A stretch of 57,609 bases of DNA from Streptomyces globisporus (GCF_003501885.1 NZ_QWFA01000012.1:1-57609), one strand, 5' to 3'; counted from the first letter of the stretch, positions 15,598-24,825 are shown. Notes: a model not told the origin generated them from the letters alone. Made by a program: numbers and translations.

Positions 15598-17285
15598 GTG
15601 AGCACCGCCGTGCGGTAGACGGGATGGTCGCGTACGAGGTCCTCGTGCGGGGCCTCGGCGGTGATCGTGCCGCCGTCGACGAGGACGACTCGGTCGGTGG
15701 CGGCGAGCAGGGCGGGGCTGCTGGTGACCAGGACGGTGGTGCGGCCGGTGCGGGCGCGCCGGATGCCGGCGGCGATCCGGGCCTCGGTGGCGGCGTCGAC
15801 GGCGGTGGTCGGGTCGTGGACGACGAGGACGCCGCGGTCGGCGGCGAGGGCGCGGGCCAGGGCGACGCGCTGGCGCTGGCCGCCGGAGAGCGAGCTGCCG
15901 CGCTCGCCGATCCGGCCGCCGGTGCCGCCGGGCAGGGCGGAGGCCACCTCGTCGACGGCGGCGGCGTCCATCGCGGCGTGCGGGTCGCTCCCGGCGGGGG
16001 CGGCGGCGGTGACGTTCTCCAGGAGGGTGCCGTCGAAGAGCTGGGCGTCGTGCTCGGCGACGAGCAGCGTCGAGCGCAGGGCGGCGGGGGCCAGTTCGGT
16101 GAGGGGGACGCCGTCGAGTTCGACGCTCCCCCGCTCCGGGTCGCAGCGGCGGGCCAGACAGTGCAGCAGGGTGGCGGCGTCGGCCGGGTCGGTGACGACG
16201 ACGCCGAGGTGTTCGCCGGGGCGGACGGTGAGGTCGAGGGCGTCGAGTCCGGCGTGGCCGAGTCCGTTCAGGCGCAGTTCGCCGGGGGCGGGGGCGGCCG
16301 GTTCGGCGGTACCGCCGGCCGTCTCGCCCGGGGCGGCCAGCACGTCGGCGATCCGGGCGGCGGAGGCGCGGCCCTTGGCCAGTTCGGCGCCGACCCAGGC
16401 CAGCACGCTGATCGGGCCGGGGAGGAAGAGGGCGAGGCCGACGGCGGAGACGAGGGCGCCGAGGCCGATGGAGCCGCTGAGGACCAGGCGGCCGCCGACG
16501 AGGGCGACGAGCGCGATGAACGAGCCGGTGAGCGTGAGCATCAGGCCGGTCTGGAGGGCGGCGGCGCGGGCGGCGCGCACATGGGCGTCGCGGGATGCCT
16601 GGCTGGTGGCGCGGTAGCGGTCGGCCGCGGCGCGCTCGGCCCGCAGGCCCTTGAGCACACGGACCCCGGCGACCAGGTCGGCGGCCACCCCGGAGGCGTG
16701 GGCGGCCTGTTCCTGTTCGGCTTCGCTGCGGTGTTCCAGGGGCCGGGCCAGGAAGTGGCCGAGCGCCATCAGGGCCGGGGCGCCGATCAGGACGAGGAGC
16801 CCGAGGGGCAGGGAGGCGCGGAGCAGGAGCACCGCGCCGGCGACGACGCCGACGACCGCGGCGATGCCGAGGGTCAGGGCCATGTTGACGGCCCCGACGC
16901 GGCGGGCGTCCTCGGTGGCCACGTTCACCAGCGCGCCGGGCGGCCGGCCCGCCTCCGCGCCGCCGTGCGGGGCGAGGACCCGGCGGACGACGTCCAGGCG
17001 CAGCCGGTGGGCGGCCTGTTCGGCGGCGCGTTCACCGGCGCGGGCGCCGAAGCGGAAGCCGAAGGAGAGCAGGGTGTAGACGACGGCGAGGACCACCAGC
17101 CAGATCGCCAGCGCTCTCCCGTCGGGGCGCACCACGGCGCGGTCGACGATCAGCCCGATGAGTACGGGGACGAGCGCCTCGCCGATCTGATGGCAGGCGC
17201 CCAGGACCGATCCGACGGTCACGTCCCGACGCTGTCCCGCGACAGCACGGCGTATGACGCCGCGCCCGGCGCTGTCAGCCCCCAC
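15594..17285 (-). CDS. ABC exporter-type half transporter, subunit B (degenerate Walker A)
   Basis: 563 residues, GTG start at 17285 with GAGGAG about eight bases upstream. The membrane domain is of the exporter fold. In the ATPase domain Walker A is lost (VVTDPADAATLLHCL in place of GxxGxGKST), and Walker B reads VLVVHDPTTAVD, so the usual Asp-Glu pair is changed. The signature SLSGGQRQRVALARAL is canonical. Paired with subunit A this gives one complete ATP site (A's Walker motifs with B's signature) and one dead site. Such asymmetry is known from heterodimeric exporters such as TM287/288. The gene heads the pair. Confidence 0.85.
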   Translation of the reverse strand: MGADSAGRGVIRRAVAGQRRDVTVGSVLGACHQIGEALVPVLIGLIVDRAVVRPDGRALAIWLVVLAVVYTLLSFGFRFGARAGERAAEQAAHRLRLDVVRRVLAPHGGAEAGRPPGALVNVATEDARRVGAVNMALTLGIAAVVGVVAGAVLLLRASLPLGLLVLIGAPALMALGHFLARPLEHRSEAEQEQAAHASGVAADLVAGVRVLKGLRAERAAADRYRATSQASRDAHVRAARAAALQTGLMLTLTGSFIALVALVGGRLVLSGSIGLGALVSAVGLALFLPGPISVLAWVGAELAKGRASAARIADVLAAPGETAGGTAEPAAPAPGELRLNGLGHAGLDALDLTVRPGEHLGVVVTDPADAATLLHCLARRCDPERGSVELDGVPLTELAPAALRSTLLVAEHDAQLFDGTLLENVTAAAPAGSDPHAAMDAAAVDEVASALPGGTGGRIGERGSSLSGGQRQRVALARALAADRGVLVVHDPTTAVDAATEARIAAGIRRARTGRTTVLVTSSPALLAATDRVVLVDGGTITAEAPHEDLVRDHPVYRTAVLT

Positions 17286-17296
17286 TCACCTGCTCC

Positions 17297-17782
17297 TCAG
17301 CATGTCCACGAACAGTGGAGGGGGGATTTCAGGCCACCTGCCTCCAGCCAAACAAAGGCAAGGCTAACCTGCCCGTCCGGCGGTGGGGGCCCCGGCCCCC
17401 ACTCTTCGGCCGACGGGTCGTCGGCGAAGGGTGTCGCCTGGTGGAAGTAGAGCCGCCAGCCCTGTGGGGTGAGCCGCCACAGGGAGCTGCGGTGCGAGCG
17501 GATCCCCCTGGCCTCCGTGTCGAAGGTGAGGTGCACCAGATCGGCGCAGAGCCGCACGCCGTGCATCCTCGACGCGGTCAGCGGGCCGGGGCGCGGGGCG
17601 TCGTCCGCGGTGAGCGAGGCGATGATCGTCTCCCGGGTCCAGTGCCGGCCACGGGAGTCGATCTCCCGGAACCCGGGGTGCAGCAGCTCGGCGAGAAGCT
17701 CCGCCCGGGCCCGTACCGCCCGGTCCAGCAGGCGCAGCTCGCCCTCGATGGCCGCTGCCACGGCGGGCGACGGCTCAGTCAC
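17297..17782 (-). CDS. NTF2-like protein (DUF4440/SnoaL type)
   Basis: 161 residues from a GTG at 17782 that overlaps the stop of the DUF1697 gene. The sequence follows the cone-shaped NTF2-like fold: an N-terminal helix (LRLLDRAVRARAELLAELLH), PGFREIDSRGRHWTRETIIA, then the strands SRMHGVRLCADLVHLTF, SLWRLTPQGWRLYFHQATPF. The family binds or transforms diverse small ligands, so no reaction can be given. The last 25 residues are unlike the family and overlap the iron-box-like element upstream of the ABC pair; a shorter ancestral stop is possible. Confidence 0.75.
   Translation of the reverse strand: MTEPSPAVAAAIEGELRLLDRAVRARAELLAELLHPGFREIDSRGRHWTRETIIASLTADDAPRPGPLTASRMHGVRLCADLVHLTFDTEARGIRSHRSSLWRLTPQGWRLYFHQATPFADDPSAEEWGPGPPPPDGQVSLAFVWLEAGGLKSPLHCSWTC
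17354..17372 (-). promoter_or_regulatory. iron-box-like site (DtxR/IdeR/DmdR type)
   Basis: The + strand reads AAAGGCAAGGCTAACCTGC. Thirteen of 19 positions fit the symmetric iron-box consensus TTAGGTTAGGCTAACCTAA, including the unbroken core AAGG/AGGCTAACCT on one side. It lies about 70 bases upstream of the GTG of the ABC pair on the - strand, within the last codons of the NTF2-like gene. It may allow iron-dependent repression of the transporter by a DmdR1-type regulator. No experimental support is visible in the sequence. Confidence 0.5.
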
Positions 17783-18320
17783 GGGTCAGCTCCACCAGTT
17801 TCGCCACGGTGTTCCAGTTACGGGTGGTGGCGACGACGCCTTTGACATGGCGGGGGCGGCCCAGCGCGACGGCCAGCTTGGAGCGGCCGAGGCCGTCGGG
17901 GGCGTACAGGTACACACAGCGGTCGCCGAGCCGGAACTCCTCCGGCAGGAACGCTTCCGCGTCCAGGTCCGCGAAGCGTTCGGGGCCCAGGGGCCGGTCG
18001 ACGTAGGTGACGTGGAGCTGCTTGCCCTCCAGCTCGGCGGCGGGGAAGGGACAGGCGTCGGCGACGGCCGCGAGATACGCGGCGTCGCGGACGAGGCAGT
18101 CGACGGCGAACCCGAACCGCTCCCGCAGGGCCTGCTCCAGGGCCGCGGCGAGGGCGTCGGCATCCTCGCTGTCGCTGCGGAATACGGCGTTGCCGCTCTG
18201 CAGGTGGGTGGCGATGCCGGTGTGCCCCAGTCCGGCGAGCACATCGCGCAGTTCGGGCATCGGGACCCTCTTGCTGCCGCCCACGTTGATCCCGCGCAGG
18301 AGCGCTGCGTACGTCGTCAT
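17775..18320 (-). CDS. DUF1697 family protein
   Basis: 181 residues from ATG 18320. The N-terminal MTTYAALLRGINVGGSKRVP, the GHTGIATHLQSGNAVFRS segment and the C-terminal TTRNWNTVAKLVEL are the hallmark blocks of DUF1697, a widespread bacterial family of unknown function. It overlaps the NTF2-like gene by eight bases and is probably co-transcribed with it. The frame is open further upstream, but the next in-frame starts give only Pro/Arg-rich sequence from the far side of the protease gene. Confidence 0.9.
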   Translation of the reverse strand: MTTYAALLRGINVGGSKRVPMPELRDVLAGLGHTGIATHLQSGNAVFRSDSEDADALAAALEQALRERFGFAVDCLVRDAAYLAAVADACPFPAAELEGKQLHVTYVDRPLGPERFADLDAEAFLPEEFRLGDRCVYLYAPDGLGRSKLAVALGRPRHVKGVVATTRNWNTVAKLVELTRD

Positions 18321-18474
18321 GGCCACCCACCCTAGAACGCTTCCCCGGACACGCCGCAGCCGCCGCGCCCCGTGGGGGCGAGCGCGGCGGCTGCTCTGCG
18401 GATGGGGCCGGGCGGCGGGGTGCGTGACCACCGCCGCCCGACGCCCGGTCGGAACCGGGGTGCCGACCGGGGTG

Positions 18475-19677
18475 TTACTCGACGACCTTGAGGAGCTTGT
18501 TCGGCGTGCCCTCGGTGGCGTTGCTGATGGCGTCCGGGGTGGCTCCCTCGGTGAGCGCCGTGGCGACGGCCTCCGGGGTGGCGTCCTGGTGGCCCGCCAG
18601 GTAGACGGCGGCCGCACCGACGACGTGCGGGGTGGCCATGGACGTACCGGAGATGGTGTTGGTGCCGCTGTCGCTGTCGTTCCAGGTGGACGTGATGTCC
18701 GAGCCCGGGGCGTAGATGTCCACGACCGAGCCGTGGTTGGAGAAGTCCGACTGCTCGTCGGCCTCCGTGGACGAGGCGACGGTGATCGCCTCGGGGACGC
18801 GGGAGGGCGAGCCCTGGCCGGCGTCGCTGGACTCGTTCCCGGCGGCCACACCGAAGGTGATGCCCGCGGCGATGGCCTTCTGGACCGCCTCGTCGAGGGC
18901 CGGGTCGGCCCCGCCGCCGAGGCTCATGTTGGCGACGGACGGGCCCTTGGCGTTGGCGGCGACCCAGTCGATCCCGGCGATGACCTGCTCGGTGGTGCCC
19001 GAGCCGTTGTCGTCGAGGACGCGGACGGCCACGATGTTCGCCTTCTTGGCGACGCCGTGCGCGGCCCCGGCTATGGTGCCCGCAACGTGGGTGCCGTGCC
19101 CGTTGCCGTCGTCGGCGTCGTCGTCGTTGTCGACGGCGTCGAAGCCGGAGGTGGCGCGGCCCTCGAAGTCCTCATGGGTGACGCGGACACCGGTGTCGAT
19201 GACGTACGCGGTGACGCCCTCGCCCGCGGCGTCGGGGTAGTTGTACGCCTTGTCGCCGGCGGTCTCGGTCTGGTCGATGCGGTCCAGACCCCACGACGGC
19301 GGGTTGTCCTGAGTGGCGTTGATGCTGAACTTCTTGTTCTGCACCACCTTGGCGACGGCCGGGTCGGCGGCGAGGCGCTTGGCCTCGGTCTCCGAAAGGC
19401 CGCTGGCGGAGAAGCCGTTGATGCTGGACTTGTAGTCGCGCTTGAGCTTGCCGCCGTACTCCTTGGCGAGCTCGGACTTGTCGGCCTTCTTCTCGTCCAG
19501 CATGACGATGTAGCTGCCGGAGACAGCGGTCGCGGCGTCCGCGCCGTAGACCGTGCCCATGGGGGCCGGTGCGGCTCCCGCGAACGAGGTTCCGAGAAGG
19601 GTGACTCCGGCGGCGGCCGCCACGGCGGTGATCGCGGCGGTGAGCTTGATGCGACGGGTGCGCTGGTGCTTGGCCAT
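18475..19677 (-). CDS. secreted subtilisin-like serine protease (S8) with I9 propeptide
   Basis: 400 residues from ATG 19677, with GAGGAG upstream. A Sec signal (RRIKLTAAITAVAAAAG ... SFAGAAPAP) is followed by an inhibitor I9 prodomain (SGSYIVMLDEKKADKSELA through VAKVVQNKKFSI), then the peptidase domain. The catalytic triad is visible as Asp in AYVIDTGVRVTH, His in NGHGTHVAGT and Ser in GTSMATPHVVG, with oxyanion Asn in GVAAGNES. No C-terminal P-domain or wall anchor is present. It is probably exported, autoprocessed and used for extracellular proteolysis. The 568-base region upstream contains a phased repeat that may be regulatory. Confidence 0.93.
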   Translation of the reverse strand: MAKHQRTRRIKLTAAITAVAAAAGVTLLGTSFAGAAPAPMGTVYGADAATAVSGSYIVMLDEKKADKSELAKEYGGKLKRDYKSSINGFSASGLSETEAKRLAADPAVAKVVQNKKFSINATQDNPPSWGLDRIDQTETAGDKAYNYPDAAGEGVTAYVIDTGVRVTHEDFEGRATSGFDAVDNDDDADDGNGHGTHVAGTIAGAAHGVAKKANIVAVRVLDDNGSGTTEQVIAGIDWVAANAKGPSVANMSLGGGADPALDEAVQKAIAAGITFGVAAGNESSDAGQGSPSRVPEAITVASSTEADEQSDFSNHGSVVDIYAPGSDITSTWNDSDSGTNTISGTSMATPHVVGAAAVYLAGHQDATPEAVATALTEGATPDAISNATEGTPNKLLKVVE

Positions 19678-20245
19678 GGAGAGGGTTCTCCTCGTCATTC
19701 TTTGTGGGGGGATTGGCCCTCGGCCGGAAGATCTCCGGGGGCTGGCTCGAAACCCTGACCGATTGACGAGCACAGATCAAGACCTTCACGGAGGCGTGAC
19801 TTGCTCAACAAGGTTTCGTAATAAGAAATCGGCCATGGCTGGTCACAACGGCCGCGGAGGCCGACCGGGCGGTCACCTCGCCCGGATCGGCGGTTCCGCG
19901 ACCACCCCGTGAAGGCCCTCCCACCCGGCATTCCGCCTGTTCAGAGCGGCACTTGATGCACCGGGCGCTCCCAGCCCGGGCGGCGCCCGCAGCCTCCCCG
20001 TGCCCTCTGGGGCAGGAGTGACCATGCGTGAAGACACGTGAAGACCCGTGAAGGTGTGCGCATGAGGGGTGAACACCCGGCCCTGGGTGTGAAATCGCGA
20101 GGGCGTGCGTGCAGATGCGCCGACCGGACCCGTCGCCCCATCGGCTTCACAGAGCCGAAACAAAGGCGTCCCGCCCCGAGTAACCGCAGGCCGCGGCGGT
20201 CGGGACGGGACGGAGAACGTCCGGATAACAGTCAGGCGGATCCGC
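19678..20245. other. 568-base intergenic region, protease upstream region
   Basis: No gene is supported here. It separates the stop of the glycosyltransferase gene from the start of the protease, both on the - strand. An AT-rich patch at 19795-19835 is unusual for this genome and may hold the protease promoter. Three 10-bp direct repeats lie at 20027-20056. ORFs across the region are short and show no recognisable protein. Confidence 0.5.
20027..20056. repeat. three 10-bp direct repeats (CGTGAAGAC-like)
   Basis: CGTGAAGACA (20027-20036), CGTGAAGACC (20037-20046) and CGTGAAGGTG (20047-20056) repeat at exactly one helical turn. They lie about 350 bases upstream of the protease start. Phased repeats of this type often serve as binding sites for oligomeric regulators; that role is inferred. 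Confidence 0.55.
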
Positions 20246-21445
20246 TCAGCGCGACAACTCCGCCTCGATGAGGTCGGCGGCCCTCGGCGTGCCGCCCTCC
20301 CGCGCCATCTGCTCGCTCAGGCGCGCGCACCGGGCGGCCACTTCGGGGTCGCCCACCAGGGCGAGCACGGCCTCGCGCAGACTCGCGGCGTTCGCCTCCT
20401 CCATCGGCAGATGCCGGGCCACCCCCAGCGACTGGAGCATGTCCGCGTTGCCGAACTGGTCGACGGCCTGCGGTACGGCGACCATCGGGGTGCCCGTGGC
20501 GAGCCCTTCCTGGCTGCCGCCCGCACCGGCGTGGGTGATGAAGGCGTCGGCCTGCTCGAGCACGGCCAGCTGCGGCACCCACGTGCGCACCTCCACGTTG
20601 CCCGGTACGTCACCGAGTTCGGCAGGGTCGACGTGCGCGCCGATCTGGAGCACCACATGCCAGCCGGGCAGGTCGCCGAAGGCCGCGACGCACTCGCGGT
20701 AGAAGGCGGGCTGCTTGGTGAACGAGGAGCCGAGCGAGACCAGCAGCACCTTCTCGGCGTCGGCGGGCCGCCGCCACTCTCCCTGGTCGGCACGGTCGCC
20801 CTGGCAGGCGCCGACGAAGGTGTACATCTCGCGGTTCACCCGGTCCGCGTTGGGCTGGAGCGCCTCGGGGATCAGGACGAGGCCGCGGCGCGGGCGGGAG
20901 ACGAAGTCGTCGGCGGGGATGTGGCCGAGGCCGTTCTCGGTGAGCCAGTTCTCGAAGCGCGTGTAGTACGCCTGGCCGCGCTCGGTCTGCTTCAGCTCGG
21001 CGGTCATCGGCTCGGCCACCTCCTTCTCGTACCCGTCCCAGGGGACCAGGTTGGGCCAGAGGGAGACGGCGGGGACGCCCCAGCGGTGGGCGAGGACGCG
21101 GGCGGGATAGGAGGTGATGTCGTGCAGGACGAGGTCGGGCTCGTCGCCGGCGAAGGCCTCCGCGAGCTGCGGGAGGGCCTGGATGGCGTCGGCGAGGAAG
21201 GGTTCGATGTTGTCGATCAGCTCCGTCCCCCAGGCGTCGGGGTCCTCGTCGGTGGGCAGGGTCGAGGTCCAGATCACCGGCTCGGCGCCGGTGGCGGCGA
21301 CCTTCTCCGCGAAGGAGGCGGGGATGGCGTAGCTGACACGGTGTCCACGGTCGACGAGCTCGCGGATGACGTCGAGGCTCGGGTTCACATGCCCGTGGGC
21401 GGCGATGGAGAACATGGCGATGTGGGCACGCGGGGATTCCGTCAT
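20246..21445 (-). CDS. macrolide-type UDP-glycosyltransferase (GT1, MGT/OleD-like)
   Basis: 399 residues. The N-terminal [18 protein letters not shown] contains the catalytic-base His position of GT-B fold macrolide glycosyltransferases. The C-terminal nucleotide-sugar motif reads [20 protein letters not shown] and [20 protein letters not shown], followed by DQFGNADML. The family (OleD, Mgt) glucosylates and inactivates macrolides and other phenolic compounds, so self-protection or xenobiotic detoxification is likely. No antibiotic biosynthesis genes accompany it. The ATG at 21445 lies seven bases after a good -10 hexamer, so the message is probably leaderless. A 14-bp palindrome overlaps the promoter spacer. 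Confidence 0.9.
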   Translation of the reverse strand: MTESPRAHIAMFSIAAHGHVNPSLDVIRELVDRGHRVSYAIPASFAEKVAATGAEPVIWTSTLPTDEDPDAWGTELIDNIEPFLADAIQALPQLAEAFAGDEPDLVLHDITSYPARVLAHRWGVPAVSLWPNLVPWDGYEKEVAEPMTAELKQTERGQAYYTRFENWLTENGLGHIPADDFVSRPRRGLVLIPEALQPNADRVNREMYTFVGACQGDRADQGEWRRPADAEKVLLVSLGSSFTKQPAFYRECVAAFGDLPGWHVVLQIGAHVDPAELGDVPGNVEVRTWVPQLAVLEQADAFITHAGAGGSQEGLATGTPMVAVPQAVDQFGNADMLQSLGVARHLPMEEANAASLREAVLALVGDPEVAARCARLSEQMAREGGTPRAADLIEAELSR

Positions 21446-21452
21446 GCCGGCG

Positions 21453-21482
21453 ACTCTAAACGAGACGAGACGTCTCGTGCAA
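21453..21482 (-). promoter_or_regulatory. leaderless promoter with embedded palindromic operator
   Basis: On the - strand a -35-like TTGCAC (21482-21477), an 18-bp spacer and a -10 TAGAGT (21458-21453) are followed after seven bases by the glycosyltransferase ATG. The spacer contains the perfect 14-bp palindrome ACGAGACGTCTCGT (21465-21478), partly overlapping the -35 box. The geometry is that of repression by a TetR-like dimer. No matching regulator gene is adjacent. Confidence 0.6.
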
Positions 21483-21500
21483 CCTCTTTCCGTACCGCGA

Positions 21501-22799
21501 TCAGCGTTGGTAGCGGGCCAGCACCCGGTTCCCGTCCTCCACCAGCCTCTTGCTCAGCTCGTCGGTGTCGATCGCGCCGCTGTAGAACTCCTGGTACGCG
21601 GGGGTCGCCACCTTGTCCTTCCACTCGGGATAGCCGCGCACCGACTGGGCGGGCGCCGGCCGCAGCCCCTCGGCGAGCGCGGTGCCGACGGCCCACCCGT
21701 GCTCGGTCTCCCGCAGCGACGGATCGGCCAGCGCCTCGGCCCCGGTGGGCAGCATCCAGTCGCCCCGGGCGAGGCGCACCATGTTCGCGGGGCGCAGCAG
21801 GAAGTCGATGAACGCGACGGCCTCCTTCTTGTGCGGGCTCTCCTCGGCGACCGACAGCGTCTGCGGGCTCACGCCCTGCACCGCGCCGCCCGCGCCCGCG
21901 GGCATCGGCAGGACCGTCCAGTCGAACCCCTCGGGGGCCTGCTGGATGATCTGCTGACGGTACGAGAACCCGAGCGGCAGCATCGCGTACTTGCCGCCGA
22001 AGAACCCGGGCAGCGCGTCCGACCCGCCCATGCCCAGCGCGCTGCGGGCCGCGCTGTTGTCGGTGTTGACCTGGTCGTGGATGGTGCCGGTGACCACACC
22101 GTCGCCCGGTTCGAAGCGCAGCACCGCCTTGCCGTCACCGTCGCGGTGGAAGAGCTGCCCGCCGCCGGACAGGCCCAGGTTGAGGGTGACGGAGACGGGC
22201 TCCTTGAGCGGCCAGGCGATCCCGTACCGCCCCTTGCCGGTCAGCTCCTTCGTCACCTGCCGGAACTCCTCCCAGCTCCAGGGGCGCTCCGGGGTCGGGG
22301 GGCGCGCGCCCGAGGCCTTCAGCAGCTTCGTGTTGGCGATCAGGACCCGGGGCTCCTGGAGGAAGGGCACCCCGTGGACGCCCTCGCCGAACGTGGTGGT
22401 GCGCCAGGACTGTTCGGGGATGTCGACCTTGAGCCGTTCGGGCAGGAGGGGGCGCAGATCGGCGAGGTAGCCCCCGTAGGCGAAGTCGGCCAGGTCGTCG
22501 GAGGCGTCGTGGATGATGTCGGGGGCCTCGCCGCCCTCGAAGGAGGTGAGGAGCTGGTCGTGGACGCTGTCCCAGCTGCCCTGGACGTACTCCACCTGGA
22601 TGTCGGGGTGGGCGGCGTTCCACTCCTTCACCAGCCGCTTGTTGGCGTCGACGGACTCCTTCTGCCAGGCCAGCGACTGGAACCGGAGCCGGATCGTGCC
22701 GTCCGCGTCCCGCCCGTCGTCGCCGCCGCCGGAGCAGCCGGTGAGCAGCAGGGCCAGGACGGCGACGGCGGTGGCCGCCCGCCGGACCGTGGCGCGCAT
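21501..22799 (-). CDS. sugar ABC transporter substrate-binding lipoprotein
   Basis: 432 residues. The signal [17 protein letters not shown] has a lipobox with Cys at about residue 20 and a Gly-rich linker after it. The mature protein is of the MalE/UgpB class (extracellular solute-binding family 1): [37 protein letters not shown] and [16 protein letters not shown]. The start ATG at 22799 overlaps the permease stop as TGATG. It is the last gene of a three-gene importer operon. The sugar cannot be read from sequence; no ATPase is encoded, so a shared MsiK-type ATPase is expected to serve it. Confidence 0.9.
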   Translation of the reverse strand: MRATVRRAATAVAVLALLLTGCSGGGDDGRDADGTIRLRFQSLAWQKESVDANKRLVKEWNAAHPDIQVEYVQGSWDSVHDQLLTSFEGGEAPDIIHDASDDLADFAYGGYLADLRPLLPERLKVDIPEQSWRTTTFGEGVHGVPFLQEPRVLIANTKLLKASGARPPTPERPWSWEEFRQVTKELTGKGRYGIAWPLKEPVSVTLNLGLSGGGQLFHRDGDGKAVLRFEPGDGVVTGTIHDQVNTDNSAARSALGMGGSDALPGFFGGKYAMLPLGFSYRQQIIQQAPEGFDWTVLPMPAGAGGAVQGVSPQTLSVAEESPHKKEAVAFIDFLLRPANMVRLARGDWMLPTGAEALADPSLRETEHGWAVGTALAEGLRPAPAQSVRGYPEWKDKVATPAYQEFYSGAIDTDELSKRLVEDGNRVLARYQR

Positions 22800-23668
22800 C
22801 AGTGCTTCACCGCCCCGGCCGTCATCCCGCCGGTGATCCGCCGCTGGATGAAGGCGAAGAGCACGAGGGAGGGGAGGGTGGCGAGGAACGCGGCGGCGGC
22901 GAGCGGCCCGAGGTCGGCCACGCCCTCCGCGCCGAGGAAGTGGGTGAGGACGACCGGCAAGGTCTGCTTCTCCGGGGTCTTGAGCAGGACGAGCGCGAAG
23001 AAGAACTCGTTCCATGCGGTGATGAACGCGAACAGCGCGGTGGCGACGATGCCGGGGGCGAGCAGCGGGGCGACGACCGAGACGAGGGTACGGACGCGGC
23101 CCGCGCCGTCCACGGCGGCGGCCTCCTCCAGTTCGGCGGGCACGGCGCGCACGTACCCGGCGAGCATCCACAGCGCGAAGGGCAGCGACCAGACGACGTA
23201 GACGAGGATCAGCCCCCACAGGGTGTTGATCAGATGCAGGTTCTTCAGGATCAGGAAGAGCGGGATGATCACCAGGACGAACGGGAACGCCTGGCTGACC
23301 ACGACCCAGCCGGTCGTCGCGGTGGCGAGGCGGCCGCGGTGGCGGGCCATCACATAAGCCATCGGGGTGGCGATCACGACGGCGATCAGGGCGGCGGAGA
23401 CGGCGGCGACCAGCGAGTTGCCCGCGGCCTGGAGCAGCGGCTGCTCGTCGAAGGCCTGCCGGAAGTTGCCCAGGGTGGGGTTCTCGGGGATCCAGGTGGG
23501 GTGCAGGGAGCCCAGTTCGCGGGCGGGTTTGAAGGCGGTCGAGATCAGCCACACGAACGGGAACGCGAGGAAGACCAGATACGCAAGGAGGGCCAGATAC
23601 TGCCCGGTGCGCGCGGCCCGGCCGGTACGCAGCCCGGTGGACTCACGGGCGACGGCTCCGCGCCTCAT
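22799..23668 (-). CDS. sugar ABC transporter permease, MalG-like
   Basis: 289 residues with six predicted membrane segments, from YLALLAYLVFLAFPFVWLIS to AAFLATLPSLVLFAFIQRRI. The cytoplasmic coupling loop reads ELEEAAAVDGAGRVRTL, the EAA motif of MalG-type (CUT1) permeases. The C-terminal ITGGMTAGAVKH is typical. It overlaps the MalF-like gene by four bases and its stop overlaps the binding-protein start, so the three genes form one transcription and translation unit. Confidence 0.92.
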   Translation of the reverse strand: MRRGAVARESTGLRTGRAARTGQYLALLAYLVFLAFPFVWLISTAFKPARELGSLHPTWIPENPTLGNFRQAFDEQPLLQAAGNSLVAAVSAALIAVVIATPMAYVMARHRGRLATATTGWVVVSQAFPFVLVIIPLFLILKNLHLINTLWGLILVYVVWSLPFALWMLAGYVRAVPAELEEAAAVDGAGRVRTLVSVVAPLLAPGIVATALFAFITAWNEFFFALVLLKTPEKQTLPVVLTHFLGAEGVADLGPLAAAAFLATLPSLVLFAFIQRRITGGMTAGAVKH

Positions 23669-24681
23669 CGGTCCTCACCTCCCCTGAGCCGGCCGACGAG
23701 GTAGAGGGCGAGGAGCACGGAGATCACCGCGACCATCACACAGCCCATCGCCGCGGCGTAGCCGAACTGGCCGTAGCGGAAGGCCTCCTCGTAGGCGAAG
23801 AGCATCGGCAGCCGGGTACGGCCGCCGGGTCCGCCGCTGGTCAGGACGTAGACCAGGGCGAAGGAGTTGAAGTTCCAGATCAGGTTGAGCGCGGAGATCG
23901 CGAGCGCGATGGGCTTGATCGCGGGCCAGGTGACCGTACGGAACCGGCGCCAGGCGCCCGCTCCGTCCAGGGCGGCCGCCTCGTGGAGTTCGCGCGGGGA
24001 GTTCTGGAGTCCGGCGAGCAGGGCCACGGTGGTCTGCGGCATGCCCGCCCAGATGCCGACCAGGATCACGGCGGGCAGCGCGGTGGCGAGGCCGGTCAGC
24101 CAGTCCCGCCCGTCGCCGAGTCCGAGGTCGCGGATGGTCTCGTTGAGGATGCCGGCGTCCGGGTTGTAGACGAGCCGCCACATGATGCCGACGACGACCT
24201 CGGGCATCGCCCAGGGGACGATCGCCAGCGCCCGGGCCAGCCAGCGCAGCCGCAGGTTCTGGTTGAGCAGCAGGGCGAGGCCGAGAGCCAGGAGGAACTG
24301 CGGGACGGTGACGCCGACGGCCCAGACCAGGCCGATCCGGAACGAGTCCCAGAACAGGGTGTCGTGCAGCAGGTCCTGGAAGTTCAGCGTGCCGATCCAC
24401 TGGGTGGAGCGGGTCCGGCCGGACTGGTCGTCGGTGAAGGCGAGCGCGATGCCGTAGAGGAGCGGTCCGACGCTGAGGATCAGGATCGGGATGAGTGCGG
24501 GCAGCACCAGGAACCAGGCGGCCCGGTCCCCGAACGCCTTGCCCCGGGGCGGCGGCCCCGGGGGCTCCGGCCGCCAGAACCTCGGCGGTCGCCCTCCCTG
24601 TCCGCCCTGTCCGTCCCGTCCGCTGCACCCGCCGTGCGGGTCGTCCGGTCCGGACCGCTTCGTCGCGGTCACCGATGTCAC
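23665..24681 (-). CDS. sugar ABC transporter permease, MalF-like
   Basis: 338 residues from GTG 24681, with GAGGGG about seven bases upstream; another in-frame GTG is at 24672. After a Pro/Gly-rich cytoplasmic N-terminus, membrane segments begin at AAWFLVLPALIPILILSVGP. The EAA loop reads ELHEAAALDGAGAWRRF. The end overlaps the MalG-like gene by four bases. It heads the operon, so the order is permease, permease, binding protein, the reverse of the commoner binding-protein-first order. It is divergent from the phosphotransferase gene, with about 145 bases between them. Confidence 0.9.
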   Translation of the reverse strand: MTSVTATKRSGPDDPHGGCSGRDGQGGQGGRPPRFWRPEPPGPPPRGKAFGDRAAWFLVLPALIPILILSVGPLLYGIALAFTDDQSGRTRSTQWIGTLNFQDLLHDTLFWDSFRIGLVWAVGVTVPQFLLALGLALLLNQNLRLRWLARALAIVPWAMPEVVVGIMWRLVYNPDAGILNETIRDLGLGDGRDWLTGLATALPAVILVGIWAGMPQTTVALLAGLQNSPRELHEAAALDGAGAWRRFRTVTWPAIKPIALAISALNLIWNFNSFALVYVLTSGGPGGRTRLPMLFAYEEAFRYGQFGYAAAMGCVMVAVISVLLALYLVGRLRGGEDR

Positions 24682-24825
24682 GAGAAGACCCCTCTGTCCC
24701 GTATCTGCCTGATGTGCATCCGAGGTGGACTTCATCCCGTTCCGGCTGCCCGGGAGGCCTCCGTCATCGTGCTGACGGGCCGTCGGTTCGTCAAGGTGGC
24801 CTGCAAGGATGCGAAAATCGCACCC

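Noticed and set aside
24810..24822. A hairpin before the phosphotransferase as a riboswitch
   Set aside because: The five-bp stem with a three-base loop is too small for a riboswitch and is noted only as a start-region oddity.
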